Source: an uncultured Mucilaginibacter sp.
GTDB lineage: Bacteria > Bacteroidota > Bacteroidia > Sphingobacteriales > Sphingobacteriaceae
Length of the DNA stretch: 33,928 bases
NCBI RefSeq assembly: GCF_946479965.1
Contig: NZ_CAMLHX010000044.1
Span: 1 to 33,928 of the forward strand
Direction: 5' to 3'
A program made the translations under genes and the position numbers. Below, one piece after another: positions 14,810 through 22,979 of the stretch (position 1 is its first letter; each line of letters starts with the position of its first letter). The notes beneath the pieces were generated by a model that searched no databases, was not told the DNA's origin, and saw nothing but the letters and a program-made list of their open reading frames with translations.

Positions 14810-15385
14810 CAACCTAAACCTTATCACAATTGGAGAAAGATTGTCCATTTATAGTATTTTAAAAACCAAGGAGTGGTATTTGCCTTTTAACAGTTCGTTC
14901 TTTTTCTTCTTCAGCCAGTAATCGAGTGACGGCAAGAATTTATGCAAAAAAGACGAAACTAATGCTTGGCCGCTTCAACGGTTTTGTCGTGCATACGTTA
15001 TTCGCTTGTCTCTGTCGGAAAATATTATCCGCGGATAACCCATACTCCTTCCCCTCAGATATTAGAATCCCATTTCACCGCACCCGTCAAAGTTACCGAT
15101 CGGCGGATGAAAAGTAAAGGCTATACAAGCGAAGCTGTTTTTATTTTTTTAGCGGTGCTTCGGCCTTGACGTTTCATCCGCCTTACGCTTTTGGTGCCTA
15201 AGCGTTGAAAATGGCACAGTGTGCAAAATTTAATAAACAGAGATCGATATGGCTCAAAAATTTCTTTATCTTTATAACATAAGATTTGCAATTAATCTGT
15301 ATCTAAAAAATGGTGCGTAATTCGGTGAGTAAGAATTTTAGCCCATATAAAACATTGAATATTAAGCCGATATAGAGGTGAAACA
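14810..15385. other. 576-bp noncoding right end of the element
   Basis: No convincing gene; short open frames here have no family features. It contains a 14-bp perfect palindrome TTATCCGCGGATAA (15025-15038), an 11-bp inverted repeat GGCGGATGAAA / TTTCATCCGCC (15102-15112, 15172-15182) 59 bp apart, and the right arm-type repeat (15312-15332). These may be recombination or regulatory sites, or remains of a lost gene. Confidence 0.5.
15312..15332. repeat. right-end arm-type repeat of the integrase
   Basis: GGTGCGTAATTCGGTGAGTA plus one A matches 2057-2077 in 20 of 21 positions, in the same orientation, 54 bp before attR. Confidence 0.7.
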
Positions 15386-15406
15386 AATCCCTCCGGCTCC
15401 ACTGAA
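15386..15406 (+). other. attR (21-bp direct repeat)
   Basis: Identical to 1938-1958. It is the right boundary of the element; only the ssrA 3' tip is duplicated here. Confidence 0.92.
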
Positions 15407-15436
15407 AGCCCTCAGATTTATTTCTGAGGGCTTTTT
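15405..15436 (+). terminator. original ssrA terminator, now displaced
   Basis: AAAGCCCTCAGA (15405-15416) pairs with TCTGAGGGCTTT (15423-15434), followed by a T-run. It begins right after the ssrA 3' end copy, as expected for the terminator of ssrA before insertion. Confidence 0.8.
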
Positions 15437-15496
15437 GTTTTTTGGCATATCGTTCTACCAAAATTCTCAGTATGTTAGGTATCCAAAACGCCCGTC

Positions 15497-16813
15497 ATGA
15501 AAACCCTATATCTTGTAATAATAGTACTCTTTATTTTCAGTTGTAATCGCCCTTCCACTATAACACCCGATGATAAAATTCCCGTTGATCTTATAAAGGC
15601 GGACTTTCGCCAGGTGACTTCTGCAATAGAACAACAAACGCCAAATCCGTTTTATATGTGCGGCAAAGCTGCGTATGATTCAATTAAGATTAAAATATAC
15701 AAAAGTCTTGATAAGCCTTTGTCGCCCATTCAATTTTATCAAAAACTATCGCCCCTGATTGCATTGCTTGAAGATGAACACTTCCAGCTTTTTATTGGAA
15801 CCGGTACATTAAAGCAGCTCGAAGCCGATAACCCCACGCTTTATTTTCCTTTTTCGGTATTTGTAGATGGGAACAAGATGTATACTAACAAAAATTTCTC
15901 ATCTGATACCCTTATCCGCAAAGGAACAGAGATATTAACGATTAATAATATCCCGGTTAAAACGATTGTTGAAAAGGTTAGAAACGACGCAAATCTCGCG
16001 GCCAATCACGAAAACTATTTTGAACGCAGGCTTGAAGACCACTTTTACCGGAGCCTGTTAATGGACGTGGGATTAAGAAATAGTTTTACCGTGACGTTCC
16101 GAAATAAAACGGTAAAACTAAAAGGGGTTTCCGCAAAGGTAATTAACCAAAGTAATACCGAAGCCGCAGACTTTAGCTACCATATAAGCGAGGGTAGCAG
16201 CAAAATTGGGTATTTGAGGTTAAACACCCTGCTCTCCGACAAAAAACAGCAACTCGACTCCACCTTGTTGGTATTTTTCAAGATAATGGAACAGCAAAAA
16301 GTGGCCAATCTAATAATTGACATCAGGAACAATTTTGGCGGTAGCACTAAGCTCGTAAGAGCAGTATTCAACTACATTACGACTAACAAATACAGAATTG
16401 ACCTTGGCGAGGAGTATTTTAAAAACGGCAAAAAGGTGAGGGATTATGATACGTCGGCAGTAGCTCCGGAAAACGTTGCCCATAAATTTAATGGCAATGC
16501 TATTTTGCTTACCAATGTTAAGACCTACTCCAGCGCCCACATGATGGCAGTCAGTTTTAAAAGTGCTGGTATGGGTAAAGTTATCGGACAAGTGAGTTCA
16601 GAACCGTTGTTTATCTCGGGCGAGGTACAGGAACTGATTACTGCAAATACCAAATGTCAGTTTTATTACCCGGTATCAAACTTTTACCTGCCAGGCTTTA
16701 AAAAAGGTGTTGTCGCCTATTTTGTTCCCGATATTGAAATTCACCCCGCAATAACAGATAGGATCAGCGGAAAAGACGAGGCGATGGCAACGGCCGAACG
16801 AATGATGAAATAG
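15497..16813 (+). CDS. S41-family peptidase-like lipoprotein
   Basis: A 438-aa envelope lipoprotein. A signal sequence ends in lipobox FIFSC, with Cys16 the lipidation site. Residues 30-100 are an N-terminal helical region typical of C-terminal-processing-protease relatives. The middle (110-190) may hold a degenerate PDZ-like region (ILTINNIPVKTIVEKV). The S41 core runs from about 230: KIGYLRLNTLL, NLIIDIRNNFGGS (oxyanion-type GG segment), and TNVKTYSSAHMMA, where Ser345 or Ser346 would be the nucleophile. The usual downstream catalytic Lys motif is not evident, so activity is uncertain. It is the first chromosomal gene after the element, separated from attR by the old ssrA terminator. Confidence 0.82.
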   Translation: MKTLYLVIIVLFIFSCNRPSTITPDDKIPVDLIKADFRQVTSAIEQQTPNPFYMCGKAAYDSIKIKIYKSLDKPLSPIQFYQKLSPLIALLEDEHFQLFIGTGTLKQLEADNPTLYFPFSVFVDGNKMYTNKNFSSDTLIRKGTEILTINNIPVKTIVEKVRNDANLAANHENYFERRLEDHFYRSLLMDVGLRNSFTVTFRNKTVKLKGVSAKVINQSNTEAADFSYHISEGSSKIGYLRLNTLLSDKKQQLDSTLLVFFKIMEQQKVANLIIDIRNNFGGSTKLVRAVFNYITTNKYRIDLGEEYFKNGKKVRDYDTSAVAPENVAHKFNGNAILLTNVKTYSSAHMMAVSFKSAGMGKVIGQVSSEPLFISGEVQELITANTKCQFYYPVSNFYLPGFKKGVVAYFVPDIEIHPAITDRISGKDEAMATAERMMK

Positions 16814-16852
16814 ACGCCTCGACAACGCGTCGGTTACTAACCGGCAAACTTT

Positions 16853-17059
16853 AAAAAAAGCGTTTCACCCCGAAACAAAAACCCCCTCTTCCACAAACGC
16901 CTAATAACCAGTAATTTAACTAAAATCAACAGCTAATCTTCCTGACGAATAAGTAGTTTCATTCTGTTTCACCCAAATAATTTAAAATATTAATTATCAA
17001 ATAAAAAAAAGCGTTTCATTTAGTTTCAAATGTTTTGTATTCATGTGAAACGGAACACC
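16853..17059. repeat. GTTTCA-rich noncoding repeat, copy A
   Basis: About 207 bp, clearly similar along its length to copy B at 19010-19223. Ends carry CGTTTCAC (16861-16868) and its inverse GTGAAACG (17045-17052). Inside, GTTTCA occurs in pairs exactly 10 bp apart (AGTTTCATTC then TGTTTCACCC; CGTTTCATTT then AGTTTCAAAT). It lies between the ends of the S41 and msrA genes and has no open frame. Confidence 0.8.
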
Positions 17060-17122
17060 GGGCTAGCTCCCTTGCGTCCACTTAAATATAAATTCTACGT
17101 AAGCCAACCCGTTTAACAATCG

Positions 17123-17614
17123 CTAACTCAATTTCCAGTCGGGTCTTTCAAAATGACAGGTATAACCATAAGGGTTCTTTTGTAAATAGTCCTGATGTTC
17201 TTGTTCCGCATTCCAAAAATCGCCTGCCGGAACAATTTCTGTAACTATTTTGCCGGGCCATATGCCTGATGCTTCCATCTCTTGTATTAACTCAACTGCT
17301 GTTTGGCGCTGGTTTTCATCCAGGTAAAAAATAGCGGAACGATAAGAAGTGCCTATATCATTGCCCTGCCGGTTACGTGTGGTGGGATTATGGATCTTAA
17401 AAAAATATTCCAATAAATGCCGATAGGTTATCTTTTCGGGATCAAATGTAACTTCTATACCTTCGGCATGTGTTCCGTGGTTACGGTAGGTTGCATTCGG
17501 CACATCGCCGCCTGTGTAGCCCACAATAGTAGCGGTTACACCAGGTAGCTGACGAATCAGTTCTTCCATTCCCCAAAAACAACCGCCTGCCAATATAGCT
17601 TTCTCTGTATGCAT
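17123..17614 (-). CDS. msrA: peptide-methionine (S)-S-oxide reductase
   Basis: A 163-aa cytoplasmic repair enzyme that reduces methionine-S-sulfoxide in proteins. The catalytic motif GGCFWG has Cys12 near the N-terminus, followed by GYTGG, the THAEGIEV segment with conserved His/Glu, and the [22 protein letters not shown] block. Cys153 (GYTCHFERP) may act as the recycling cysteine. Length is typical of a single-domain MsrA without fused MsrB. It is monocistronic: transcribed away from the MFS gene (136-bp gap) and convergent with the S41 gene across repeat copy A. Confidence 0.97.
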   Translation of the reverse strand: MHTEKAILAGGCFWGMEELIRQLPGVTATIVGYTGGDVPNATYRNHGTHAEGIEVTFDPEKITYRHLLEYFFKIHNPTTRNRQGNDIGTSYRSAIFYLDENQRQTAVELIQEMEASGIWPGKIVTEIVPAGDFWNAEQEHQDYLQKNPYGYTCHFERPDWKLS

Positions 17615-17749
17615 AGATTTTAATTTTTATCTTTTAATATACGCATATTTTGAGAATAAGTTTTGAAAAGCCTGATTAACAGAAATTATCCCCATACTTA
17701 CCAGCTTTATTGTATATTCCGCTCAAATTAAAAGGGTTACCTGGGCTTT

Positions 17750-18961
17750 ATGAAAAATATTTACTATGGCTGGTTTATGCTGGCGGCTTTAACCCTAATG
17801 TATGCCACCACAAACGGCGTAGGCGCTTATGCGTTAACTGTAATGCGTCCCTTGCAGATCAAGTCCTTCGGCCTGGATGCACAAAGCGCGGCCTTCCTTC
17901 CTACCCTATTGTTTGTAACCATTGCCGTTACGTCGCCTTTTATTGGCCGCATGTTGGACCGCTATAACCCACGTAATTTTATTGCCATTGGCGCTTTTGG
18001 GGCCATAGGTTTGATATTCTCGCTGGCATATGTTACCAGTTATACCGCGTTGTGCGCGTTTTACGTTCTATACGGAATTTGTATGGCGCTGGCGGGCATT
18101 ATGTCTTTTATGTACCTGATCAATAAATGGTTCGACCATTACAAAGGACTGGCAACCGGTATTATGATACTTGGCTCCAGCATTGGGGGCATTATCTTTC
18201 CCCGCGTTGCAGTAATGGCTGGGGCCGACTGGCAACAATCTTGTATGTATTTGGGCATCACGTCGGCCATTTTACTACTACCTGGGCTATTAATGATCAA
18301 GTCTGACCCATCTGTAATAGGCAGCGTTCCGGATGGAGCATACTTTCCGGAAAGGCCCAATACAAAACCCGCTGAAACCGATCGTTCCCTTAGTGATGCT
18401 TTACGCTCGCCTAAGTTTTATATGGTGCTTTTAGTTACCGCCATATTGTGGTTTTGTATAAAGGGCTACCATCAAAATCACGGGTTTGTTATAAAGGATC
18501 TGGGGCAAACTCCTGCATTTTCGGCCAAAATGTTGGGCTATTTTTCGTTGATGGCAATAGTGGGTAAGTTATTTTTTGGCCACCTGAGCGACAGGATCAT
18601 TAAAGAGTATACAATAGTTGCCGCCATTGCTATTATGGCGGGCGACTTTTTTATAATGCAGACTTTAAGTCGCAACCCTTTAGTGCTAACCACTTTTGCC
18701 CTGATTGCCGGCTTTGGTTTTGGCGGGGCTTTCACCCTTATACAGGTATGGGTTGCCAGTATTTATCGCGGCAAAAGCTACGGCTCTGTTTTAGGGATTG
18801 TAATAATGGTTGACGAACTGGCCGGGGCCACAGGCATGATAGTGCTGGGCACACTCAGAAAAATGACCGGAAGCTATAAGAGCGGGTTTGATCTAATGCT
18901 GATCCTATGCGGGATAGCTATTCTAAGCGCCCTTATGGTACGACGTTTTAAAAGCCAATAG
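17750..18961 (+). CDS. MFS transporter, OFA/MCT-like
   Basis: A 403-aa inner-membrane transporter with 12 predicted membrane segments. The first begins at residue 4 (IYYGWFMLAALTLMYA), which matches the YYGW start common in the oxalate/formate antiporter-like group. Loop motifs include GRMLDRYNPR between TM2 and TM3, NKWFDHYKGLATGI before TM5, and GHLSDRIIKEYT in the second half, all MFS signatures. ATG 17750 is chosen because an upstream frame is different and the membrane segment starts at once. Likely substrates of the group are monocarboxylates, but this cannot be determined here. It is a single gene between msrA and the repeat copy B. Confidence 0.9.
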   Translation: MKNIYYGWFMLAALTLMYATTNGVGAYALTVMRPLQIKSFGLDAQSAAFLPTLLFVTIAVTSPFIGRMLDRYNPRNFIAIGAFGAIGLIFSLAYVTSYTALCAFYVLYGICMALAGIMSFMYLINKWFDHYKGLATGIMILGSSIGGIIFPRVAVMAGADWQQSCMYLGITSAILLLPGLLMIKSDPSVIGSVPDGAYFPERPNTKPAETDRSLSDALRSPKFYMVLLVTAILWFCIKGYHQNHGFVIKDLGQTPAFSAKMLGYFSLMAIVGKLFFGHLSDRIIKEYTIVAAIAIMAGDFFIMQTLSRNPLVLTTFALIAGFGFGGAFTLIQVWVASIYRGKSYGSVLGIVIMVDELAGATGMIVLGTLRKMTGSYKSGFDLMLILCGIAILSALMVRRFKSQ

Positions 18962-19009
18962 TAGCCACTCTGACGCGCCAGGAGACCAACAGATCCAACC
19001 GATAAACCC

Positions 19010-19223
19010 AAAAAAAGCGTTTCACCCTGAAACAAAAATCCCATTTTTCACAATCACCTAATTACCAGTAATGTACCCAAAATTCACAGCTAACCTTACT
19101 GACTTATAAGTAGTTTCATTTTGTTTCACCCAAAAAATTAAGTTATTAACCATCAAATAGTTATAAAAAAAAGCGTTTCATTTCGTTTCGCATGTTTCAT
19201 ATTCTCGCGTGAAACGGAACACC
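19010..19223. repeat. GTTTCA-rich noncoding repeat, copy B
   Basis: About 214 bp, the same family and orientation as 16853-17059, with ends CGTTTCAC (19018-19025) and GTGAAACG (19209-19216). Its end lies just before the ABC-F promoter. Here three GTTTC motifs run in phase (GTTTCATTTC, GTTTCGCAT, GTTTCAT). Confidence 0.8.
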
Positions 19224-19227
19224 CTAA

Positions 19228-19258
19228 TTTGGGCTGGCGCTAATATCTCTTATCTTTG
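19228..19258 (+). promoter_or_regulatory. consensus promoter of the ABC-F gene
   Basis: TTTG (19228-19231), a 19-bp spacer and TATCTTTG (19251-19258) fit the Bacteroidetes promoter pattern fully. The start codon is 25 bp downstream. Confidence 0.8.
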
Positions 19259-19283
19259 CCGCTCAATTCAATATTAGCATACT

Positions 19284-20918
19284 GTGATCAATGTAAATAA
19301 CATTTCCGTTTCGTTTGGCGGAACCACCTTGTTTAGTGATGTAACCTTCCCCATCAACGAGAACGATAAGATAGCGTTAATGGGAAAGAATGGCGCGGGT
19401 AAATCTACCATCCTTAAGATAATTGCCGGCGAAACCAAACCTACCACCGGCAGTGTTACCGGTCCTAAAGAGGCGGTGATAGCTTATTTACCACAGCATT
19501 TGCTTACTGAAGATAAACTGACGGTTTTTGATGAAACCATGAAGGCTTTTGCCGAGGCCAATGCCATGGAAAAGGAACTGGAGGAATTAAATGAGCAACT
19601 CACCATTCGCACCGATTATGACAGTGACGACTACATGAAGTTGATAGAAAGGGTATCAGAACTAAGCGAAAAGGTTTACACCGTAGAAGAAACCAACTAT
19701 GATGCCGAGGTTGAGAAGGTACTTAAAGGCCTTGGCTTTGAACGCAAAGACTTTACCCGCCAAACTTCCGAGTTTTCTGGCGGTTGGCGCATGCGCATAG
19801 AGCTGGCCAAGATCCTGTTGAAAAAGCCTGACCTGATACTACTGGATGAGCCGACCAATCACATGGATATTGAGAGTATACAGTGGCTGGAAGATTTCCT
19901 GATCAATTCGGCCAAGGCAGTTATGGTCATCTCGCATGATCGGGCTTTTGTAGATAACATTACCAACCGCACCATTGAGGTAACCATGGGCCGCATCTAT
20001 GATTATAAGGCCAAATACAGTCATTATTTACAACTTCGTGCTGATAGACGCGTACATCAATTAAAAGCCTACGAGGAGCAGCAGCGCTTTATTGCGGATA
20101 ACCAGGAATTTATTGATCGTTTTAAGGGCACCTACTCCAAAACATTGCAGGTGCAATCGAGGGTAAAAATGCTGGAGAAACTGGATATTATTGAGATCGA
20201 CGAAGTGGATACTTCGGCATTAAGGCTGAAATTCCCGCCTTCGCCGCGCTCCGGCCAATATCCGGTAATGGTAGAAGATCTGACCAAATGTTATGGCGAT
20301 CATGTCGTGTTCAAAAATGCATCGATGGTGATAGAACGCGGTGAAAAAGTTGCGTTCGTTGGTAAAAATGGCGAAGGTAAGTCTACCATGATCAAAGCCA
20401 TTATGAACGAGATTGACTTTGAGGGCAGCTTAAAAGTAGGCCATAACGCCAAGATCGGATACTTTGCCCAAAACCAGGCTGCTCTACTTGATGAGAACCT
20501 GACCGTTTTTGAAACCATTGACCAAATTCCCTTGAGTGATGGTACTGTAAAGATCAAAGACCTATTGGGTGCGTTTATGTTTAGCGGTGATGATACCACC
20601 AAAAAAGTAAAGGTGCTTTCAGGCGGAGAGAAAACCCGGTTAGCCATGATCAAATTGCTGCTAGAGCCTGTGAATTTGCTGATACTGGATGAGCCCACCA
20701 ACCATTTGGACATGAAGACCAAGGACATTATCAAAGATGCGCTCAGGGATTTTGATGGCACGTTGATCCTGGTATCCCACGACCGCGATTTCCTGGACGG
20801 CCTGGTAAAAAAGGTATTTGAGTTTGGACATCAGCGGGTTCGCGAGCACTTTGAGGATATCAAAGGATTTTTGGCCTACAAAAAAATGGACAGTTTGAAA
20901 GAGATCGAGCAAAGCTGA
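19284..20918 (+). CDS. ABC-F family ATPase (YbiT/EttA type)
   Basis: A 544-aa cytoplasmic protein with two ATP-binding cassettes and no membrane segments. Cassette 1: Walker A GKNGAGKS (34-41), signature FSGGW (164-168), Walker B with LLDEPTNH (186-193). The linker is about 240-320. Cassette 2: GKNGEGKS (360-367), LSGGEKTR (445-452), LILDEPTNHLD (466-476). ABC-F proteins act on ribosomes as translation factors or antibiotic-protection factors; this architecture resembles housekeeping members. The start is GTG: an in-frame TAG lies at 19275 and no ATG fits. It is served by a strong consensus promoter. Confidence 0.95.
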   Translation: MINVNNISVSFGGTTLFSDVTFPINENDKIALMGKNGAGKSTILKIIAGETKPTTGSVTGPKEAVIAYLPQHLLTEDKLTVFDETMKAFAEANAMEKELEELNEQLTIRTDYDSDDYMKLIERVSELSEKVYTVEETNYDAEVEKVLKGLGFERKDFTRQTSEFSGGWRMRIELAKILLKKPDLILLDEPTNHMDIESIQWLEDFLINSAKAVMVISHDRAFVDNITNRTIEVTMGRIYDYKAKYSHYLQLRADRRVHQLKAYEEQQRFIADNQEFIDRFKGTYSKTLQVQSRVKMLEKLDIIEIDEVDTSALRLKFPPSPRSGQYPVMVEDLTKCYGDHVVFKNASMVIERGEKVAFVGKNGEGKSTMIKAIMNEIDFEGSLKVGHNAKIGYFAQNQAALLDENLTVFETIDQIPLSDGTVKIKDLLGAFMFSGDDTTKKVKVLSGGEKTRLAMIKLLLEPVNLLILDEPTNHLDMKTKDIIKDALRDFDGTLILVSHDRDFLDGLVKKVFEFGHQRVREHFEDIKGFLAYKKMDSLKEIEQS

Positions 20919-20940
20919 TTTATAGTTCCGCCTTTATTTT

Positions 20941-20957
20941 TACTAATAATATTAGTA
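20941..20957. promoter_or_regulatory. 17-bp palindrome before the helicase gene
   Basis: TACTAATA-A-TATTAGTA is a perfect AT-rich inverted repeat centred about 33 bp before the helicase ATG. It may be an operator or just promoter sequence. Confidence 0.35.
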
Positions 20958-20982
20958 GATATTAGCGTATATTGCAGCGCAG

Positions 20983-22965
20983 ATGGAGGCAGTAAATCCG
21001 GTCATGCAATTGGCCTCTGATTATTTGGATAGTACGAATACGGTTGTGTTTCTGACGGGTAAAGCCGGTACGGGTAAAACTACTTTTTTACAAAAACTCA
21101 GGCAAACTTCTCAAAAGAAACTAGCGATCGTGGCACCGACCGGTGTGGCTGCGATCAATGCCGGCGGTATGACAATTCACTCTTTTTTCCAGTTTTCTTT
21201 TGCCCCGGTTATCCCTGGAACCCTGGGCCAGGACAGCTTTTACAGCGCCGAAAAACGGGAACTTTTACAAAATCTGGAACTGCTGATCATTGATGAGGTA
21301 AGTATGGTGCGGCCCGACACGCTTGACCAGATCGATCTGACTCTGCGAAATATTAAAGGTTCCGGCTATCCTTTTGGCGGCGTGCAATTGTTATTGATAG
21401 GTGATCTTTCGCAATTAAGCCCCATCATCCGCGACGAGGAATGGGGTATCCTACGGCCTTATTACGACACACCTTACTTTTTTAGCAGCCAGGTTTTACA
21501 GAAAGCGCCGTATGTACGCATCGAACTGGATCATGTTTACCGGCAGAAAGAACAGGCATTTGTTGATATTTTAAACGAAGTACGTAACCAGCGCCTCAGC
21601 GAAAAAAGCCTGGTTTTATTAAATGAGCGCTACGTCCCGGACTTCAAACCGGATGCTGACGATCCGTATATTACACTTACCACGCACAATAATATCGCCC
21701 AGCAAATCAACTCCGAGTGGCTGAGCGCCTTAACCAGTGAAGAAGTTGAATTTACAGCTACCATCCGCGGCGAATTTCCAAAAGACGGCTACCCGACCGA
21801 AATCAACCTGAAATTAAAAATTGGCTCACAGGTAATGTTCGTCAAAAACGACAGTTCGGCGGAAAAACTGTTTTATAATGGTAAGATTGGCACCATTACG
21901 CGTATTGAAGACAAAACGGTTTTTGTGCAAAGTGGCAGTAAAGAAATTGCGGTTGAAGCGCTGGAATGGACGAACGTAAAATATGAAGCCGCCGAACAGG
22001 AAATCAAAGAAACCAATGCCGGTAGTTTCGCGCAAATTCCGCTTAAACTGGCCTGGGCCATCACCATCCATAAAAGCCAGGGCCTTACCTTTGATAAAGC
22101 TATAATTGACGTCGCAGAATCTTTCGCCCATGGCCAGGCTTACGTGGCGCTGAGCCGATGCCGAAGTTTGAGTGGCATGGTGTTACGCAGTCCCATTGCT
22201 CCTCATAATATTATTGGCGACCCCGAAGTAGCCCGCTTCAATGAAAAAGCCGAAGCGATCAAACCCGATGCTAACAGTTTATTACGCGACCAGGAACAAT
22301 ATCGCCTGTTTCTGCTTAGCGAACTATTCAATTTTGTACCGTTAAAAACGCGGCTCAAAGGTTTTGATATCATGCTGCCCGCCTTTCAAACAGAGATTGC
22401 GGATGTCGGCGAAAAATTCATTCGGCAACTCAATGCGGAACGCAGCCAGCAGGCCGCCATCTATTTCCTGGAGAAAGTGCGCGCAGCGGTTGAAAGTATA
22501 CACTTGCAATTACCCCAACTGATCAACCAATCCAAAGACAAAGCGGTAAAAGCAGATCAGTTGATTATTTGGCTTATGAACCGCATACGGTTGCTGGACC
22601 ATTTTGCTACAAATCCATTTTCAACCGATAGTTATTTAGCACTCGGCAAAACCAAACTAAATAGTCATGACCGATCGTATCTCAAAGCACTGAACGCGGT
22701 ACCGAACGAAAAGTTATATGAACAAATATTAGCATGGAGAGCGGACAAGGCCGGAGCAGAAAAAATTATGCCGGCTATGGTCTTATCTGAAAAAACTGCA
22801 GTAGCTATCGCCGAGAAATTACCTGCAACTTTAAAGGCCCTGAGCGCTATAAAAGGGGTCGGAGCCCATAAAGCCACCATATACGGTGCAGAACTGATCG
22901 GCTTGATTCGCGCCTACCAGCAGGACGCATCGGGTTCGTCTGCAGAGCAAGTGAGTTTGTTTTAA
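20983..22965 (+). CDS. Pif1-like helicase with C-terminal HRDC domain
   Basis: A 660-aa DNA helicase of superfamily 1. Walker A is GKAGTGKTT (26-34), motif Ia APTGVAAINAGG (51-62), Walker B IIDEVSM (102-108), and motif III LLLIGDLSQLSP. UvrD/RecD-like motifs are near 365 (AITIHKSQGLTFDKAIID) and 390 (YVALSRCRSL). A helical middle follows. The final 80 residues (NEKLYEQILAWRADKAG to IKGVGAHKATIYG) form an HRDC domain like that of RecQ helicases. The combination is known in Bacteroidetes and suggests a role in unwinding unusual DNA structures during repair or replication. The ATG is set by an adjacent stop upstream. It ends 14 bp before a convergent gene. Confidence 0.92.
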   Translation: MEAVNPVMQLASDYLDSTNTVVFLTGKAGTGKTTFLQKLRQTSQKKLAIVAPTGVAAINAGGMTIHSFFQFSFAPVIPGTLGQDSFYSAEKRELLQNLELLIIDEVSMVRPDTLDQIDLTLRNIKGSGYPFGGVQLLLIGDLSQLSPIIRDEEWGILRPYYDTPYFFSSQVLQKAPYVRIELDHVYRQKEQAFVDILNEVRNQRLSEKSLVLLNERYVPDFKPDADDPYITLTTHNNIAQQINSEWLSALTSEEVEFTATIRGEFPKDGYPTEINLKLKIGSQVMFVKNDSSAEKLFYNGKIGTITRIEDKTVFVQSGSKEIAVEALEWTNVKYEAAEQEIKETNAGSFAQIPLKLAWAITIHKSQGLTFDKAIIDVAESFAHGQAYVALSRCRSLSGMVLRSPIAPHNIIGDPEVARFNEKAEAIKPDANSLLRDQEQYRLFLLSELFNFVPLKTRLKGFDIMLPAFQTEIADVGEKFIRQLNAERSQQAAIYFLEKVRAAVESIHLQLPQLINQSKDKAVKADQLIIWLMNRIRLLDHFATNPFSTDSYLALGKTKLNSHDRSYLKALNAVPNEKLYEQILAWRADKAGAEKIMPAMVLSEKTAVAIAEKLPATLKALSAIKGVGAHKATIYGAELIGLIRAYQQDASGSSAEQVSLF

Positions 22966-22979
22966 ACCATTTGCAAAGT

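Larger units (their letters stand above)
1938..15406. mobile_element. integrative mobilizable element inserted in ssrA
   Basis: The element is bounded by a perfect 21-bp direct repeat (1938-1958 and 15386-15406) that is the 3' end of ssrA plus a few bases; unit length is about 13,448 bp. It encodes a tyrosine integrase next to attL, an excisionase-like HTH protein, MobC, a MOBP-type relaxase and a membrane coiled-coil protein. No VirB/Tra conjugation apparatus, coupling protein or replication gene is present, so it would integrate and excise itself but rely on a helper element for transfer. Cargo at about 4.2-11.0 kb is on the minus strand and noticeably AT-richer by eye than the flanking chromosome. 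The second copy of the ssrA end at attR has no tmRNA body upstream of it, as expected for insertion. Confidence 0.92.

Noticed and set aside
14926..15169. Small open frames of 63 and 67 codons at the right end of the element
   Set aside because: They overlap each other in different frames, lack start signals and family features, and cover palindromes; treated as noncoding.
1938..15406. Full conjugative element (ICE)
   Set aside because: No VirB4/TraG, coupling protein, pilus or other conjugation genes exist between the att sites, so it can only be called mobilizable.
16853..19223. CRISPR array from the repeated GTTTCA motifs
   Set aside because: Motifs are 6 bp long and 10 bp apart, units are not regular with spacers, and no cas genes are near.
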